Positions 51,492 to 60,249 of a stretch of DNA of 64,000 nucleotides are shown here, in pieces; position 1 is the stretch's first letter; the number at the start of each line of letters is the position of its first letter. The notes under the pieces were generated by a model, which did not search any database, had not been told where the DNA came from, and saw nothing but the letters and a program-made list of their open reading frames with translations. The DNA comes from Stenotrophomonas maltophilia (GTDB lineage: Bacteria > Pseudomonadota > Gammaproteobacteria > Xanthomonadales > Xanthomonadaceae). Location: positions 962,501-1,026,500 of the forward strand of contig NZ_CP029773.1 in the NCBI RefSeq assembly GCF_003205835.1, read 5' to 3'. The translations under genes were made by a program, and so were the position numbers.

Positions 51492-52121
51492 TCAGATCAC
51501 GCCGCGCGACAGCAGCTGATCCAGTGTCCTGCGTACCAGGTCGGCCTGGGTACCGTCGTTGTTCACCTCGATGTCGACCAGGTCATCAGGCAGTGGCTGC
51601 TCGCTGTCATGGCCGCCATGGCCGGGACGGCTGACGCGGATCACGACACCGCCGCGGCGGCGGATCGCGTGGGCTTCATTAGCGAAGCGGACGTCGGGTA
51701 CCAGTCCGCCCGCAGGCAGGCGGGCAAACAGCGAGCGTACCCACAGCTCGGGATGGACGCGATCACGCCCCCATTCGGTACCAGCGGTCTGCATCAGGTG
51801 GCGTGGAGTGAAATCGGCCAGCCAGTCGATGGCTTCCTCCTTGCGGCCGTCCAGTTCACGCAGGGACAGCCCAAGAAGAGAGGCGACAAACTGTCGAAGC
51901 GGGGCGGCGAAGCTGTCGCAGGGCAGCACCAGCGCCGAGGCCAGCCCGTTGGCGAGGGTGTCCTTGCCCGCACGCTTGCCGCCGGCGATGCCGATGTAGA
52001 GCGGAGGACGCGCCTGCGGCGCCGCCCGCAGCGCGATGCTGCCCAGAGCGGGGCTGGCGCGGAACGCAGCCAGCGTGTCGGCAATCATGCGATGGCCGCT
52101 GTCGAGGGAGGCGGGAATCAT
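51492..52121 (-). CDS. Deoxynucleoside-monophosphate kinase-like protein
   Basis: A 209-residue protein from ATG 52121 behind CAGGAG. The P-loop is GIAGGKRAGKDTLANGLA, then DSFAAPLRQFVASLLG, and later MQTAGTEWGRDRVHPELW and PDVRFANEAHAIRRRGG, as in T4 gene 1-like dNMP kinases of phages. It converts dNMPs to dNDPs for phage DNA synthesis. Its place in a tail-only cluster, where no DNA is packaged, is unexpected. Confidence 0.82.
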   Translation of the reverse strand: MIPASLDSGHRMIADTLAAFRASPALGSIALRAAPQARPPLYIGIAGGKRAGKDTLANGLASALVLPCDSFAAPLRQFVASLLGLSLRELDGRKEEAIDWLADFTPRHLMQTAGTEWGRDRVHPELWVRSLFARLPAGGLVPDVRFANEAHAIRRRGGVVIRVSRPGHGGHDSEQPLPDDLVDIEVNNDGTQADLVRRTLDQLLSRGVI

Positions 52122-52161
52122 GCGGAATCTACTCCTGGAGGAATTCGGCAGTGCGGGCGGG

Positions 52162-52389
52162 TCAGGAATCGCGACCGGCCGTGCTGCGCGCGCGCAGGAT
52201 GCGCTGGGTGATGCGGCCACCGCGCGCAGCCGCTGCGATCGGGTCGAAGCACAACATGGCGGAACGTGTACGGCGGCCAGCTGCGAGGTGATCGCGGATG
52301 GTGCGTTCCGAAAGCACCGGCACCCGCTGGTGGATCTGCTGCACGGTCAGCTGCTCATCTTCAAAAGTGTGCAGTCGGGGACGGGGCAT
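52162..52389 (-). CDS. Small HTH protein behind box B
   Basis: A 75-residue basic protein from ATG 52389 with a well-placed AGGAG. The HTH region is EQLTVQQIHQRVPVLSERTI and RDHLAAGRRTRSAMLC, with an Arg-rich C-terminus. Probably a DNA-binding regulator. It begins 61 bp after the second copy of the 23-bp box and precedes the kinase-like gene by 40 bp, likely in one operon. It could bind the box; no family found. Confidence 0.6.
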   Translation of the reverse strand: MPRPRLHTFEDEQLTVQQIHQRVPVLSERTIRDHLAAGRRTRSAMLCFDPIAAAARGGRITQRILRARSTAGRDS

Positions 52390-52450
52390 GGCGGAAGCGC
52401 TCCTGGAAGGCGGCGGGGCCGATACAGGCATCTTGCCTTTGTGGATCGCC

Positions 52451-52473
52451 CCAGTCAACACCTTTCATCTACT
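52451..52473 (-). promoter_or_regulatory. Repeated 23-bp box, copy B
   Basis: 23 of 23 bases identical to copy A, same strand. It lies 61 bp before the small HTH gene start. The surrounding sequence differs, so identity is confined to the box, as expected for a protein site rather than a duplication. Confidence 0.75.
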
Positions 52474-52541
52474 ATCATCCTGATCGAGGGCAAGGCGTCA
52501 GCTGTCGCGCTCGATCCGTGCACGCTCACGGGCAGGTGGCA

Positions 52542-54878
52542 TCAGAACGGACCCGCCGAGTGCCCAGGGAGGCTGAGCTTTCGCGGTGGCATCAACCAGA
52601 CCTTGGCCCGCTCCTTGCCGACCACCTTCGTGCGCACATCATGTCGCTTGACCACATAGGCGGCGGCCTCGTTGACCTCGCGGCGGTTCGGCTTGTCGAT
52701 GCCCACCGCGATGACGATCTCGGTGGCACGGTACTGTGCGCTCCACTGTGCGGCGGGGATGGACCAGTCGAAGTGGCGGTCGATCAGCTCGGCGATCGGC
52801 GAGATCGGTTCGTGCTCGCTGTTGGTGGCGTTCAGCGCATCCAGTTCCTCGCTGGACAGATGCCAGGTCTCGCCGTCGCAGTAGAGCGCATGGGCCTCGG
52901 CCCACACCTGCTGCATGTCGATCCGTGCCGGTTCGCCCAGGCCCACGGCATGTATGGTCCACCAGCGGGTGTTGCCGGTGGCGTCGCGCAGGAAGCGCTC
53001 GTCATTGACACTGGCGAACAGGATGGTGCGTCGCGCATAGCGGGATTCCGTGCGCGCATACGGGCGGCGGATCTCATCGTGGCTGCGCGAGATGAACGAC
53101 TTCAGCGCAGCGATGTCGGTGCGACGGAACGTGGCGTCGACTTCGCCCAGTTCCACGATCCACTTGGAGATGACCTGTTTGACGCTGTCCTTGTTGGCTG
53201 GATCGAGCACTACGCCATCGGCGATCAACTGCAGCTCGGCCGGTGCCAGCTGCCGTGCCCAGCGCGTCTTGCCCAGGTTCTGCTTCGAAACGAAGGTCAG
53301 TACACCACGCGCCACCACGCCGTCCGGCTCAAACGCCGCGGCCACGCCGGAGATCAGCCAGCGCCGCATCAGCACTTCCTTCAGGATGCGGCCGTCGGCC
53401 ATGCGCGTGGGTTGGGCTTCCTGCACGGTGTCGAAGAACGCCTGCAGGCGGGACTGGCCATCCCAGGGCCGTGAGCTGATCCAGCTGGCGACAGGATTGT
53501 ACGGATTGGCCTCGGCGACCTGGCACAGGTTGGTCTCGAAGCTGGCGATGGCCATGCCGGCGCGGTGCATGCAGTCCATCACTTCGCCGGCGGCCACCTC
53601 CTTGGCGTTGTCGACCGTGCTCTGCAGCCCCGGGACCAGGATCTCCAGATCCTTGCGGATGACGTTGTAGCGCACGGTGACGCCGGTGCGCCGGCACAGC
53701 TCGGCCAGATTGCGCGCGGTCGGCAACGGCCGGCCACGCGCGCTGGTATCGGGAAACGGGGTAAAGGCATCGAATGCGGACAGGTTGCCGGGTACCTGGT
53801 AGCGCGCGTTGGACGGCGATGGCGCGTCCTCCTCCCCAGTGCCTTCTTCGGTTGTGGCAGGCGGCAGAGGGAACAGTTGGGTGCGTACTGCCTCCAGTCC
53901 TTCGCGCAGGTGCAGATCGTTGAAGTCGGTCGGGCGGTCATCGTCGCCGTGCAGCGTGGTGAACTCGGGCCACACCACGCGTGCATCGATCTCCGCGGCG
54001 GCGCGCGTGGCGTGGGTGACACCGGGATTGTCCAGCGGCTGCCGGGTCCATTGGTCGTTGTCGGCACAGATGACGAAGGAGCCATCGGGAACCGCGCTGC
54101 GCCAGGCACGGGCGACCGCCGCGAGGTTGCCGGCGTCCCATGCCACCACCGCGCAGCCGCCCGTGGCCTGGTGGATCGATGCCGCCGTGGCATAGCCCTC
54201 GGCGATGGCGATCGGCTCGCCAGGAAGCGGCTTGCCGATGACGTGGAAGCAGCCCTGCTTGCGGCCTCCGCAGAGAAAGTCCTTGTCGCGGCCGAGTGCC
54301 GGGTCCGTGCGCGGAAAGATCGCCTGCAGCGAGACGATCCGGCCCGCGGCGTTCATCACCGGCACCAGCAGGGCATTGTCGATGTAGCGGAAGACCAGGC
54401 CGTCGCTGTTGCGCACGGGCCATGCCGCTACACGCAGCCCATGTGCGTGGATGCACTTGCGCACCAGGTAGGGATGGTGCGCGTCTGCAGGAAGGGCACG
54501 GTTCCACAACACGTTGGCGGCCTTGGCTGCGGCCTCCTCACGTTCGCGCTGCTGCCGTTCCCGTTCGGCACGGGCGGCGTCCTGGCGTTGCCGGATCGCG
54601 CGCTGTTCGGCGACGTTCAGCGTGGTTTCCGACTTCGCACACCAGACATGGCGGCTGCCGGTGCGCCAGCTGCCGAACTCACCGGCCGGCACGTGGTCTC
54701 CGAACAGTACGGCCCAGCCATTGCGGGTGCCACGGCGGTCGCCCTCCACATGGAAGCGCACCAGCGTGCCATCGGCGTTGAGTGCGTCGCGGCCGCGCGC
54801 ATCCGGCACGATGCCGTGCGCGTGCATGGCCTGCAGGAACGCGGGAACGATGTCCTGCGCTGGGTGCGGTGTGTGCAT
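52542..54878 (-). CDS. TOPRIM-VapE primase-helicase
   Basis: A 778-residue replication protein. An N-terminal zinc-less primase-like part spans about 1-100, a TOPRIM domain follows (EPIAIAEGYATAASIHQATG and VICADNDQW), then a Pro/Thr linker. A VapE/DUF5906-type helicase domain lies about 540-700 (TFVSKQNLGKTRWARQLAP with the modified Walker A, WIVELGEVDATFRRTDI, RRTILFASVNDERFLRD-type sensor). It would prime and unwind DNA. It is intact, which is odd for a tailocin; it might belong to an ancestral prophage or help induction-linked replication of the locus. Confidence 0.88.
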   Translation of the reverse strand: MHTPHPAQDIVPAFLQAMHAHGIVPDARGRDALNADGTLVRFHVEGDRRGTRNGWAVLFGDHVPAGEFGSWRTGSRHVWCAKSETTLNVAEQRAIRQRQDAARAERERQQREREEAAAKAANVLWNRALPADAHHPYLVRKCIHAHGLRVAAWPVRNSDGLVFRYIDNALLVPVMNAAGRIVSLQAIFPRTDPALGRDKDFLCGGRKQGCFHVIGKPLPGEPIAIAEGYATAASIHQATGGCAVVAWDAGNLAAVARAWRSAVPDGSFVICADNDQWTRQPLDNPGVTHATRAAAEIDARVVWPEFTTLHGDDDRPTDFNDLHLREGLEAVRTQLFPLPPATTEEGTGEEDAPSPSNARYQVPGNLSAFDAFTPFPDTSARGRPLPTARNLAELCRRTGVTVRYNVIRKDLEILVPGLQSTVDNAKEVAAGEVMDCMHRAGMAIASFETNLCQVAEANPYNPVASWISSRPWDGQSRLQAFFDTVQEAQPTRMADGRILKEVLMRRWLISGVAAAFEPDGVVARGVLTFVSKQNLGKTRWARQLAPAELQLIADGVVLDPANKDSVKQVISKWIVELGEVDATFRRTDIAALKSFISRSHDEIRRPYARTESRYARRTILFASVNDERFLRDATGNTRWWTIHAVGLGEPARIDMQQVWAEAHALYCDGETWHLSSEELDALNATNSEHEPISPIAELIDRHFDWSIPAAQWSAQYRATEIVIAVGIDKPNRREVNEAAAYVVKRHDVRTKVVGKERAKVWLMPPRKLSLPGHSAGPF

Positions 54879-55046
54879 TCGACGGGGCCCCTTGGAACGT
54901 GGATCGGTCCACAGCAGCCGATGGTGGCCAATGCGCTGTGCAATGCCTGCCGGATGCAGGCCACGCGGCGGCGGACCGACGCGGCGTGGTCAGGATGAGG
55001 TGGAAGGTGATGACCTGATCATGGTGTCGGAAAGGACTTTCTTTTG

Positions 55047-55070
55047 CAACACCTTCCAGTACCTTTCATC
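55047..55070 (-). promoter_or_regulatory. Scrambled copy of the 23-bp box before the primase
   Basis: CAACACCTTCCAGTACCTTT followed by CATC contains the parts CAACACCTT and ACCTTTCATC of the box with CCAGT moved between them. It lies 169 bp before the primase ATG. Weaker than copies A and B. Confidence 0.45.
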
Positions 55071-55366
55071 CCCGGTGCCCGATGAGGGCGATCCGTCTGC
55101 GATGGATCTGCGATGGCCTTCGCAGATCGTCGCCTGCGCGACGTTGCGTCGCAGTTGGCGAGAACCGTTTTCCCGATGATGCGATCACCGTCAGAGACGG
55201 CCCTTCGTTTCAATCCACCGCCCCTCGGGGCACCCATGCACAAGGAGCCTGCATGCCTGAAATCCATTGCAACTGCGAGCGCCGATCCGATGCCGAGCCC
55301 GCGTCGTCCACTGTCGTGGCGGCGTTCTCAATCGGTGCGACCACCCCCCGATAAAATACAGCTGGC

Positions 55367-55591
55367 ATGACGGACACCATCGACGAAGCGCAGGAACTGG
55401 AAGCGCGCCATCTGCAACGCGCATTGGCCCGGCACGCAACGCGGGCCAGCAGCGTTGCGCCTCTCATACCCATTGGGGAATGCCACAACCCGGACTGCAG
55501 CGAAGACTTCGACAACCATCCGGCCAGGCTGTTCTGTGGGCCTGCCTGTGCCGAGCGTTTCGAAGCCATCCATCAACACCGCAACGCATAG
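55367..55591 (+). CDS. Small Cys-rich zinc-finger protein
   Basis: A 74-residue protein, helical N-terminus (MTDTIDEAQELEARHLQRAL), then CHNPDCSEDF and FCGPACAERFE: two Cys pairs (CxxxxC and CxxxC) near residues 39-58. It resembles small phage zinc ribbon/DksA-TraR-like or DUF2116-type proteins. Divergent from the primase. A role in transcription regulation is plausible but unproven. Confidence 0.6.
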   Translation: MTDTIDEAQELEARHLQRALARHATRASSVAPLIPIGECHNPDCSEDFDNHPARLFCGPACAERFEAIHQHRNA

Positions 55592-55602
55592 GAACAGGGG
55601 AC

Positions 55603-55857
55603 ATGTCTCTGAACAGCAACGACGCTGGCTTCACCGAACGCATCGCCGGATTGTCGGCCGAGCTTGCCATGCTGGTGGGCCTGGTGGAGAACCACATCCA
55701 TCTGCAGTTGGCCGACCTGGCCGATTCGGGTGACGTGGATGCGCAGGAGCGATTCGCGGTGGCCGATCCGGAGCGCTGGTTGGAGAACGCCCGCAACAGC
55801 CTGCAGGCGGGCGTCATGTTCCTGGAGCGTGCGGTGCAGCAGCCCGTGCGGTTCTAG
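55603..55857 (+). CDS. Acb2/Tad1-like small protein (candidate anti-CBASS/Thoeris)
   Basis: An 84-residue all-helical protein: ELAMLVGLVENHIHLQLADL and the ending PERWLENARNSLQAGVMFLE-RAVQQPVRF. The C-terminal pattern A-x3-L-x4-M-x3-RAV-x-QP-x2-F matches the conserved end of Acb2-type proteins of T4-like and other phages, which form hexamers that soak up cyclic nucleotide signals. The N-terminal half is shorter and differs from what I remember. It starts 11 bp after the zinc-finger gene stop. Family call is from motif memory only. Confidence 0.45.
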   Translation: MSLNSNDAGFTERIAGLSAELAMLVGLVENHIHLQLADLADSGDVDAQERFAVADPERWLENARNSLQAGVMFLERAVQQPVRF

Positions 55858-56016
55858 CACTACGACGCGGGGACGGAAGGGGCCGTACGGTCGCCTTCCG
55901 TCCCCCTCGGGAGCAGGGCAACCGCGTGCATCAGACGCTGCGTCATAACGTCGCACCACCTTTCCGGAAACCCTGAACGGGGTCCAAGGTTGGTCAGGGC
56001 CCCGTAGAATGGCGGC

Positions 56017-56454
56017 GTGCGTCGTTCTGTCCTCCACCGCCGGTTCCAGGCCCTGGCATGGCTCGCCATGCTGCTGGTGCTGCTCGCCCCGCTGGTGAGC
56101 CGCTGGCTGGCGCACGGTCACGTGGCTGCTGCAGTGCCCGTGGCGGCGATGGACCATGCCACCCACACCCAGCACGCGATGGAAGGCCATCACGACCACC
56201 ACGCGATGGCGATGCCGCACGGCGAGGCCGCAAAGACGCCGCCCGCCGATCCACATGCCGATCATGAAATGGGCGTGGACTGCGACTACTGCCTGATCGC
56301 TGCACGGCTGATCACGCTGTTGGTGGCGGCAGTGCTGCTGTTGGCGCCGATGGCACCGGTGTGCCGCGCGCTGCGCGGTGCGGTGCGGGCGTTGCCGCAA
56401 CGGATCAGCGGCACATTGGGAGCGCGCGGGCCACCGGCCTTCATGGCCGCCTGA
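56017..56454 (+). CDS. DUF2946 protein with His-rich periplasmic loop
   Basis: A 145-residue inner-membrane protein: first membrane segment (about 12-28), a His/Met-rich periplasmic loop (HATHTQHAMEGHHDHHAMAM, then HADHE), the motif DCDYCLIAARL and a second membrane helix. DUF2946 genes usually sit beside TonB-dependent copper or iron receptors. The His/Met loop suggests metal binding. It precedes the TonB receptor on the same strand. Confidence 0.85.
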   Translation: MRRSVLHRRFQALAWLAMLLVLLAPLVSRWLAHGHVAAAVPVAAMDHATHTQHAMEGHHDHHAMAMPHGEAAKTPPADPHADHEMGVDCDYCLIAARLITLLVAAVLLLAPMAPVCRALRGAVRALPQRISGTLGARGPPAFMAA

Positions 56455-56584
56455 GCCGCACGCGCGTTGCATTGAACGTTTTTCCATGAGGTTGCCGGCC
56501 ACGGCCGGTGCCCGCACGCGCGTGTTTGTCCCTTTCTGATTGCTGCCCTGCCATTGCGGGGTGGCCTTGCATGCCGTGAAAAAA

Positions 56585-58723
56585 ATGAAAACGAACCCCA
56601 GCTCCGCGCGCCTGCGCAGGGCGGCGCTGCCTGTCCTGTGCGCGTTGCTCCTGCACACCGCCCCCGTACTTGCCGCCGATGCGGCCCCACCGACCACGCT
56701 GGATACCGTGCGGGTAATCGATACCCGCAGTGGTGAGCTGTCGTCCACCGCCAACGCCGGTTCCGCGCTGGGCCTGAGCGTGCTGCAGACACCGGCCAGC
56801 CTGACCGTCATTTCGCGCGAACAACTGGAGCAGCGCGGCGACAGCAACCTCAACGATGCGATCAGCCGGGCGGGTGCGATCAGTGCGATGCCGCATCCGG
56901 GCAATGGGCTGAGTGCGCTGTCCAGCCGCGGCTTCACCGATGGCGCTTCGGTGATGCGGCTGTACGACGGGCTGCGGCAGTACGGTGGTGTGGGCATCAC
57001 CTTCCCGTTCGATACCTGGTCGATCGAGCGCATCGAAGTACTGCGTGGACCGGCCTCGGTGATCCATGGCGATGGTGCGATCGGCGGCGTGATCAACATC
57101 GTGCCAAAGAAGCCCTCGCGTGGCGCCATCGAGAACGAGATCAGCGTGACCGTGGGCAGCGAGGACACTGCGCGCCTGGGCTTCGGCAGCGGCGGCGCGC
57201 TGACGCCCGAGCTGGCCTACCGGCTGGATATGAGCGGCAACTACAGCGGTGGCTGGGTCGATCGCGGGCGTAACAGTGACGCGACATTCTCCGGTGCATT
57301 GCTGTGGCAGCCGCGCGCGGACCTGCAGCTGACCCTCACCCATGCGCAGGGCTACCAGCAACCGATGCGTTACTTCGGCACGCCGCTGGTCGAGGGCCGC
57401 CAGCTGGAGGCGCTGCGCCAACGGAACTACAACGTGGAAGACAGCCAGATCCGCTATCGCGACCGCTGGACCCAGCTCGATGCGCTGTGGACGCCGAACG
57501 CAAACGTCGAATGGCGCACGCGTCTCTACCAGATCGACAGCCAGCGCGATTGGCGCAATGCAGAGGCCTATGTCTACAACCCCGCCACCGGCCTGATCGA
57601 TCGCTCCGGCAACACCGAGATCACCCACAACCAGGACCAGACCGGACTGACCTCGACGCTGCGCGTGCAGGGGACCGCAGGTGGCCTGCAGAACAGCTTC
57701 GCGGTGGGCCTGGATGCCAACCGCGCGCACTTCAAGCACACCAACAACACCTATGCCGGCAGCTCGGGTCCGGTGGATCCGTTCGACCCGGTGCCGGGCC
57801 AGTTCGCCAGCGACGCGCCGAACCTGCCGCGCTACCGTAATCGCGCCGAGCAGTACGCGCTGTTCGTGGAAGACCGCTTGGCGCTGAGCGAGCGCTGGTC
57901 GGTGCTGGGTGGGCTGCGCCACGACCGCGCGCGCATCGACCGTACCGATCTGATCAGCGGCCAGAACGCGTTCTCGAAGACCTACCGCAGCACCGGCTGG
58001 CGTGCAGGCACGGTGTTCGCGTTGCAGCCGACGCTGAGCCTGTATGCGCAGTACTCGCAGGCAGCAGACCCGGTCAGTGGCCTGCTGATGATCAGCCCGG
58101 CCAACGGCGCCTTCGACCTGGCCAAGGGCCGGCAGATCGAGGTGGGCCTGAAGCAGGCGTTCGATGGTGGCGAGTGGACGCTGGCGGCGTACCGCATCCG
58201 CAAGACCGGATTGCTCAGCCGCGATCCCGTGCAGCCGGACCGCCGCGTGCAGGTGGGCGCGCAGACCTCACGCGGTATCGAGGCGTCGTTGAACTGGAAC
58301 GTCGCGCCGCACTGGACGCTGGATGCCAACGCCACGGTGCTGAAGGCCGAGTTCGAGGACTTCCTGGAGACCACCGGTTCGCCGCCGATGCTGGTGTCGC
58401 GCGATGGCAACGTGCCGCCGAACGTGGCCGAACGCCTGGCCAATGTGTGGTTGAGCTGGCAGTTCGCACCGGACTGGAGCGCGGCGGGTGGCATGCGTTA
58501 TGTCGGCAAGCGCTACGCCGACAACGGCAACACGTTGGAGCTGCCCGGCTACAGCACCACCGACCTGGCGCTGACCTGGCAGGCGGCACCGCGTACGCGA
58601 CTGTCTGCACGCCTGTTCAACGTGTTCGACAAGGCGTACTACGCCACCGCGTACTACACCAGCACGCAGTGGCTGCTGGGCGCGGATCGCCGCGTCGAGT
58701 TCACCGTCGACCATCGCTTCTGA
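56585..58723 (+). CDS. TonB-dependent siderophore-type receptor
   Basis: A 712-residue outer-membrane receptor from ATG 56585 (MKTNPSSARLRRAALPVLCA signal peptide ending near VLAADAAPP). Plug domain: DTVRVIDTRSGELS, TPASLTVISREQLEQRG, MPHPGNGLSALSSRGF, IERIEVLRGPASVIHGDGAI. The barrel ends in RVEFTVDHRF with terminal Phe. It resembles FhuE/FoxA-type siderophore receptors. A PepSY membrane protein follows, probably in the same operon. Ligand unknown. Confidence 0.93.
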   Translation: MKTNPSSARLRRAALPVLCALLLHTAPVLAADAAPPTTLDTVRVIDTRSGELSSTANAGSALGLSVLQTPASLTVISREQLEQRGDSNLNDAISRAGAISAMPHPGNGLSALSSRGFTDGASVMRLYDGLRQYGGVGITFPFDTWSIERIEVLRGPASVIHGDGAIGGVINIVPKKPSRGAIENEISVTVGSEDTARLGFGSGGALTPELAYRLDMSGNYSGGWVDRGRNSDATFSGALLWQPRADLQLTLTHAQGYQQPMRYFGTPLVEGRQLEALRQRNYNVEDSQIRYRDRWTQLDALWTPNANVEWRTRLYQIDSQRDWRNAEAYVYNPATGLIDRSGNTEITHNQDQTGLTSTLRVQGTAGGLQNSFAVGLDANRAHFKHTNNTYAGSSGPVDPFDPVPGQFASDAPNLPRYRNRAEQYALFVEDRLALSERWSVLGGLRHDRARIDRTDLISGQNAFSKTYRSTGWRAGTVFALQPTLSLYAQYSQAADPVSGLLMISPANGAFDLAKGRQIEVGLKQAFDGGEWTLAAYRIRKTGLLSRDPVQPDRRVQVGAQTSRGIEASLNWNVAPHWTLDANATVLKAEFEDFLETTGSPPMLVSRDGNVPPNVAERLANVWLSWQFAPDWSAAGGMRYVGKRYADNGNTLELPGYSTTDLALTWQAAPRTRLSARLFNVFDKAYYATAYYTSTQWLLGADRRVEFTVDHRF

Positions 58724-58734
58724 GGATGCGCACC

Positions 58735-60240
58735 ATGTCGCTGCGATCCACTGCCAAGCGTTGGACCTATCTGGTGCATCGCTGGCTGGGCATTGGTGGG
58801 TGCCTGCTGATGCTGCTGTGGTTCGTCAGCGGCATGGTGATGCTGTTCATCGGCTACCCGAAGCTGACACCCGATGAGCGCCTGGCGGCATTGCCGGTGC
58901 TGGGTGATGCGAACGGCTGGCGGGGGCTGGCGGTGTTGCCGGCCGCTGTGCAGGCCGAGCCGGAGGCCGTGGCCCTGACCACGCTGCGTGGCGAGCCTGC
59001 ATATGTGGTGCGCAATGGCCGCAACGTGGGTGCCTGGTCGGCGTATACCGGCCAGGCCCTGCTGCCGGTGTCGGCACAGCGTGCCGAAGCATCCGCCGCA
59101 CAGTTCGCGGGCGGCCCAGCCTTCGTCGGCGCGACGTGCGTGGACGAGGACGGCTGGACGCATTCGCGTGCGCTGGACGCGCATCGGCCGCTGTACCGGG
59201 TGGAGGTGGGGGGTACGAAGCCCGGTGACCTGTATGTGTCTTCGCACACTGGCGAAGTGGTGCTGGACGCGCCGCATGTGCAGCAGCGCTGGAACTATGT
59301 GGGGGCCTGGCTGCATTGGCTGTACTTCCTGCGCCTGCAGTCGGTGGACCCGGTGTGGACGTGGGTCGTGATCGTGTTGTCCGCGCTGTGCACGGTGGCG
59401 GCGGTCAGCGGCATCGTGGTCGGTGTGTGGCGCTGGCGTTTCCGTGGGCGCTACCGATCCGGTGCGAAGACACCGTACGTGGAACCGTGGATGCGCTGGC
59501 ACCATCTGATTGGGCTGATGGCTGCGGCCTTCGTGTTCACCTGGATCTTCAGCGGGCTGATGTCGATGAATCCGTTGGGGGTTTTCAGCAGCACGCGTGA
59601 AGCGATTGACAGCGGACGCTATCGTGGCGGTACGGTGGCGGTGGATGGCGCACTGGGCGAGCCGACGACACTTCTGGCCGCCGCCGATGCCGAGCGCTTC
59701 CTGCCGGTGGAAATCCAGTGGCGACGGATCGGTGGCGAGCTGTTCGCGGTGCTGCTGGATGGGAAAGGCGATACCCGCATCGTGTCCGGCAACGATGGGC
59801 ATCTGCAGGTTGCGCGGTTGCTGCCGGCCGCGTGGCTGCAGCAGAAGGTGCGGGCGCTGTCCGATGCGCCGATGCAGGGTTTCGTGGTGCAGCGTGCAGC
59901 GGACGCCTACTTCTATCCGCGTGCACCGGAAGCCATGAACGGCGCGGCGGTACGCCGCTTCCCGGTGGCGGTGGCGGATTTCGGCGATGCCGAAGCCACG
60001 CGCGTCTACCTCGACCTGGCCACCGGCGATCCGTTGCTGACAATGGGGCACCGTGAGCGCGTGGGGCGCTGGCTGTTCTACTTCCTGCACAGCTGGGACC
60101 TGCCGGCGATGCTGCGCCAGGAAGGTGCCCGGCTGGCGTTGTTGCTGCTGCTGAGTGCGGCGGGTACTGCGTTGTGCGCGACGGCTACGGTGATCGGCTA
60201 CCGGCGAATGCAGATGAAGCTGAGACGCCGGCGGCGCTGA
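58735..60240 (+). CDS. PepSY-TM protein of the receptor operon
   Basis: A 501-residue inner-membrane protein from ATG 58735 with TGAGGA before it (ATG 58726 is possible). N-terminal helix at about 10-40 after RWTYLVHRWLGIG, PepSY-like periplasmic segments (PLYRVEVGGTKPGDLYVSSH and TGEVVLDAPHVQQRWN), two central helices with MRWHHLIGLMAAAFVFTWIF and a last helix near 475-495. This family sits beside siderophore receptors and is thought to reduce or release iron; not proven here. Confidence 0.9.
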   Translation: MSLRSTAKRWTYLVHRWLGIGGCLLMLLWFVSGMVMLFIGYPKLTPDERLAALPVLGDANGWRGLAVLPAAVQAEPEAVALTTLRGEPAYVVRNGRNVGAWSAYTGQALLPVSAQRAEASAAQFAGGPAFVGATCVDEDGWTHSRALDAHRPLYRVEVGGTKPGDLYVSSHTGEVVLDAPHVQQRWNYVGAWLHWLYFLRLQSVDPVWTWVVIVLSALCTVAAVSGIVVGVWRWRFRGRYRSGAKTPYVEPWMRWHHLIGLMAAAFVFTWIFSGLMSMNPLGVFSSTREAIDSGRYRGGTVAVDGALGEPTTLLAAADAERFLPVEIQWRRIGGELFAVLLDGKGDTRIVSGNDGHLQVARLLPAAWLQQKVRALSDAPMQGFVVQRAADAYFYPRAPEAMNGAAVRRFPVAVADFGDAEATRVYLDLATGDPLLTMGHRERVGRWLFYFLHSWDLPAMLRQEGARLALLLLLSAAGTALCATATVIGYRRMQMKLRRRRR

Positions 60241-60249
60241 GGCCCTGGA

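Larger units (their letters stand above)
36827..55857 (-). mobile_element. P2-like tail-only cluster, candidate R-type tailocin (maltocin)
   Basis: Genes run right to left: primase-helicase, HTH protein, dNMP-kinase-like, hypothetical, Mor-like regulator, holin-like, endolysin, Rz/Rz1, a tail-completion-like gene, V, W, J, I, H, fibre chaperone, FI, FII, E/E', T, U, X, D. All parts of a P2-type contractile tail are present and look intact. Portal, terminase, scaffold, capsid, head-completion, integrase and repressor genes are absent. Tail particles of this kind are known as maltocins in S. maltophilia. The kept replication genes and the two plus-strand genes at the right edge are atypical. 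No flanking direct repeat was found by eye. Confidence 0.78.
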
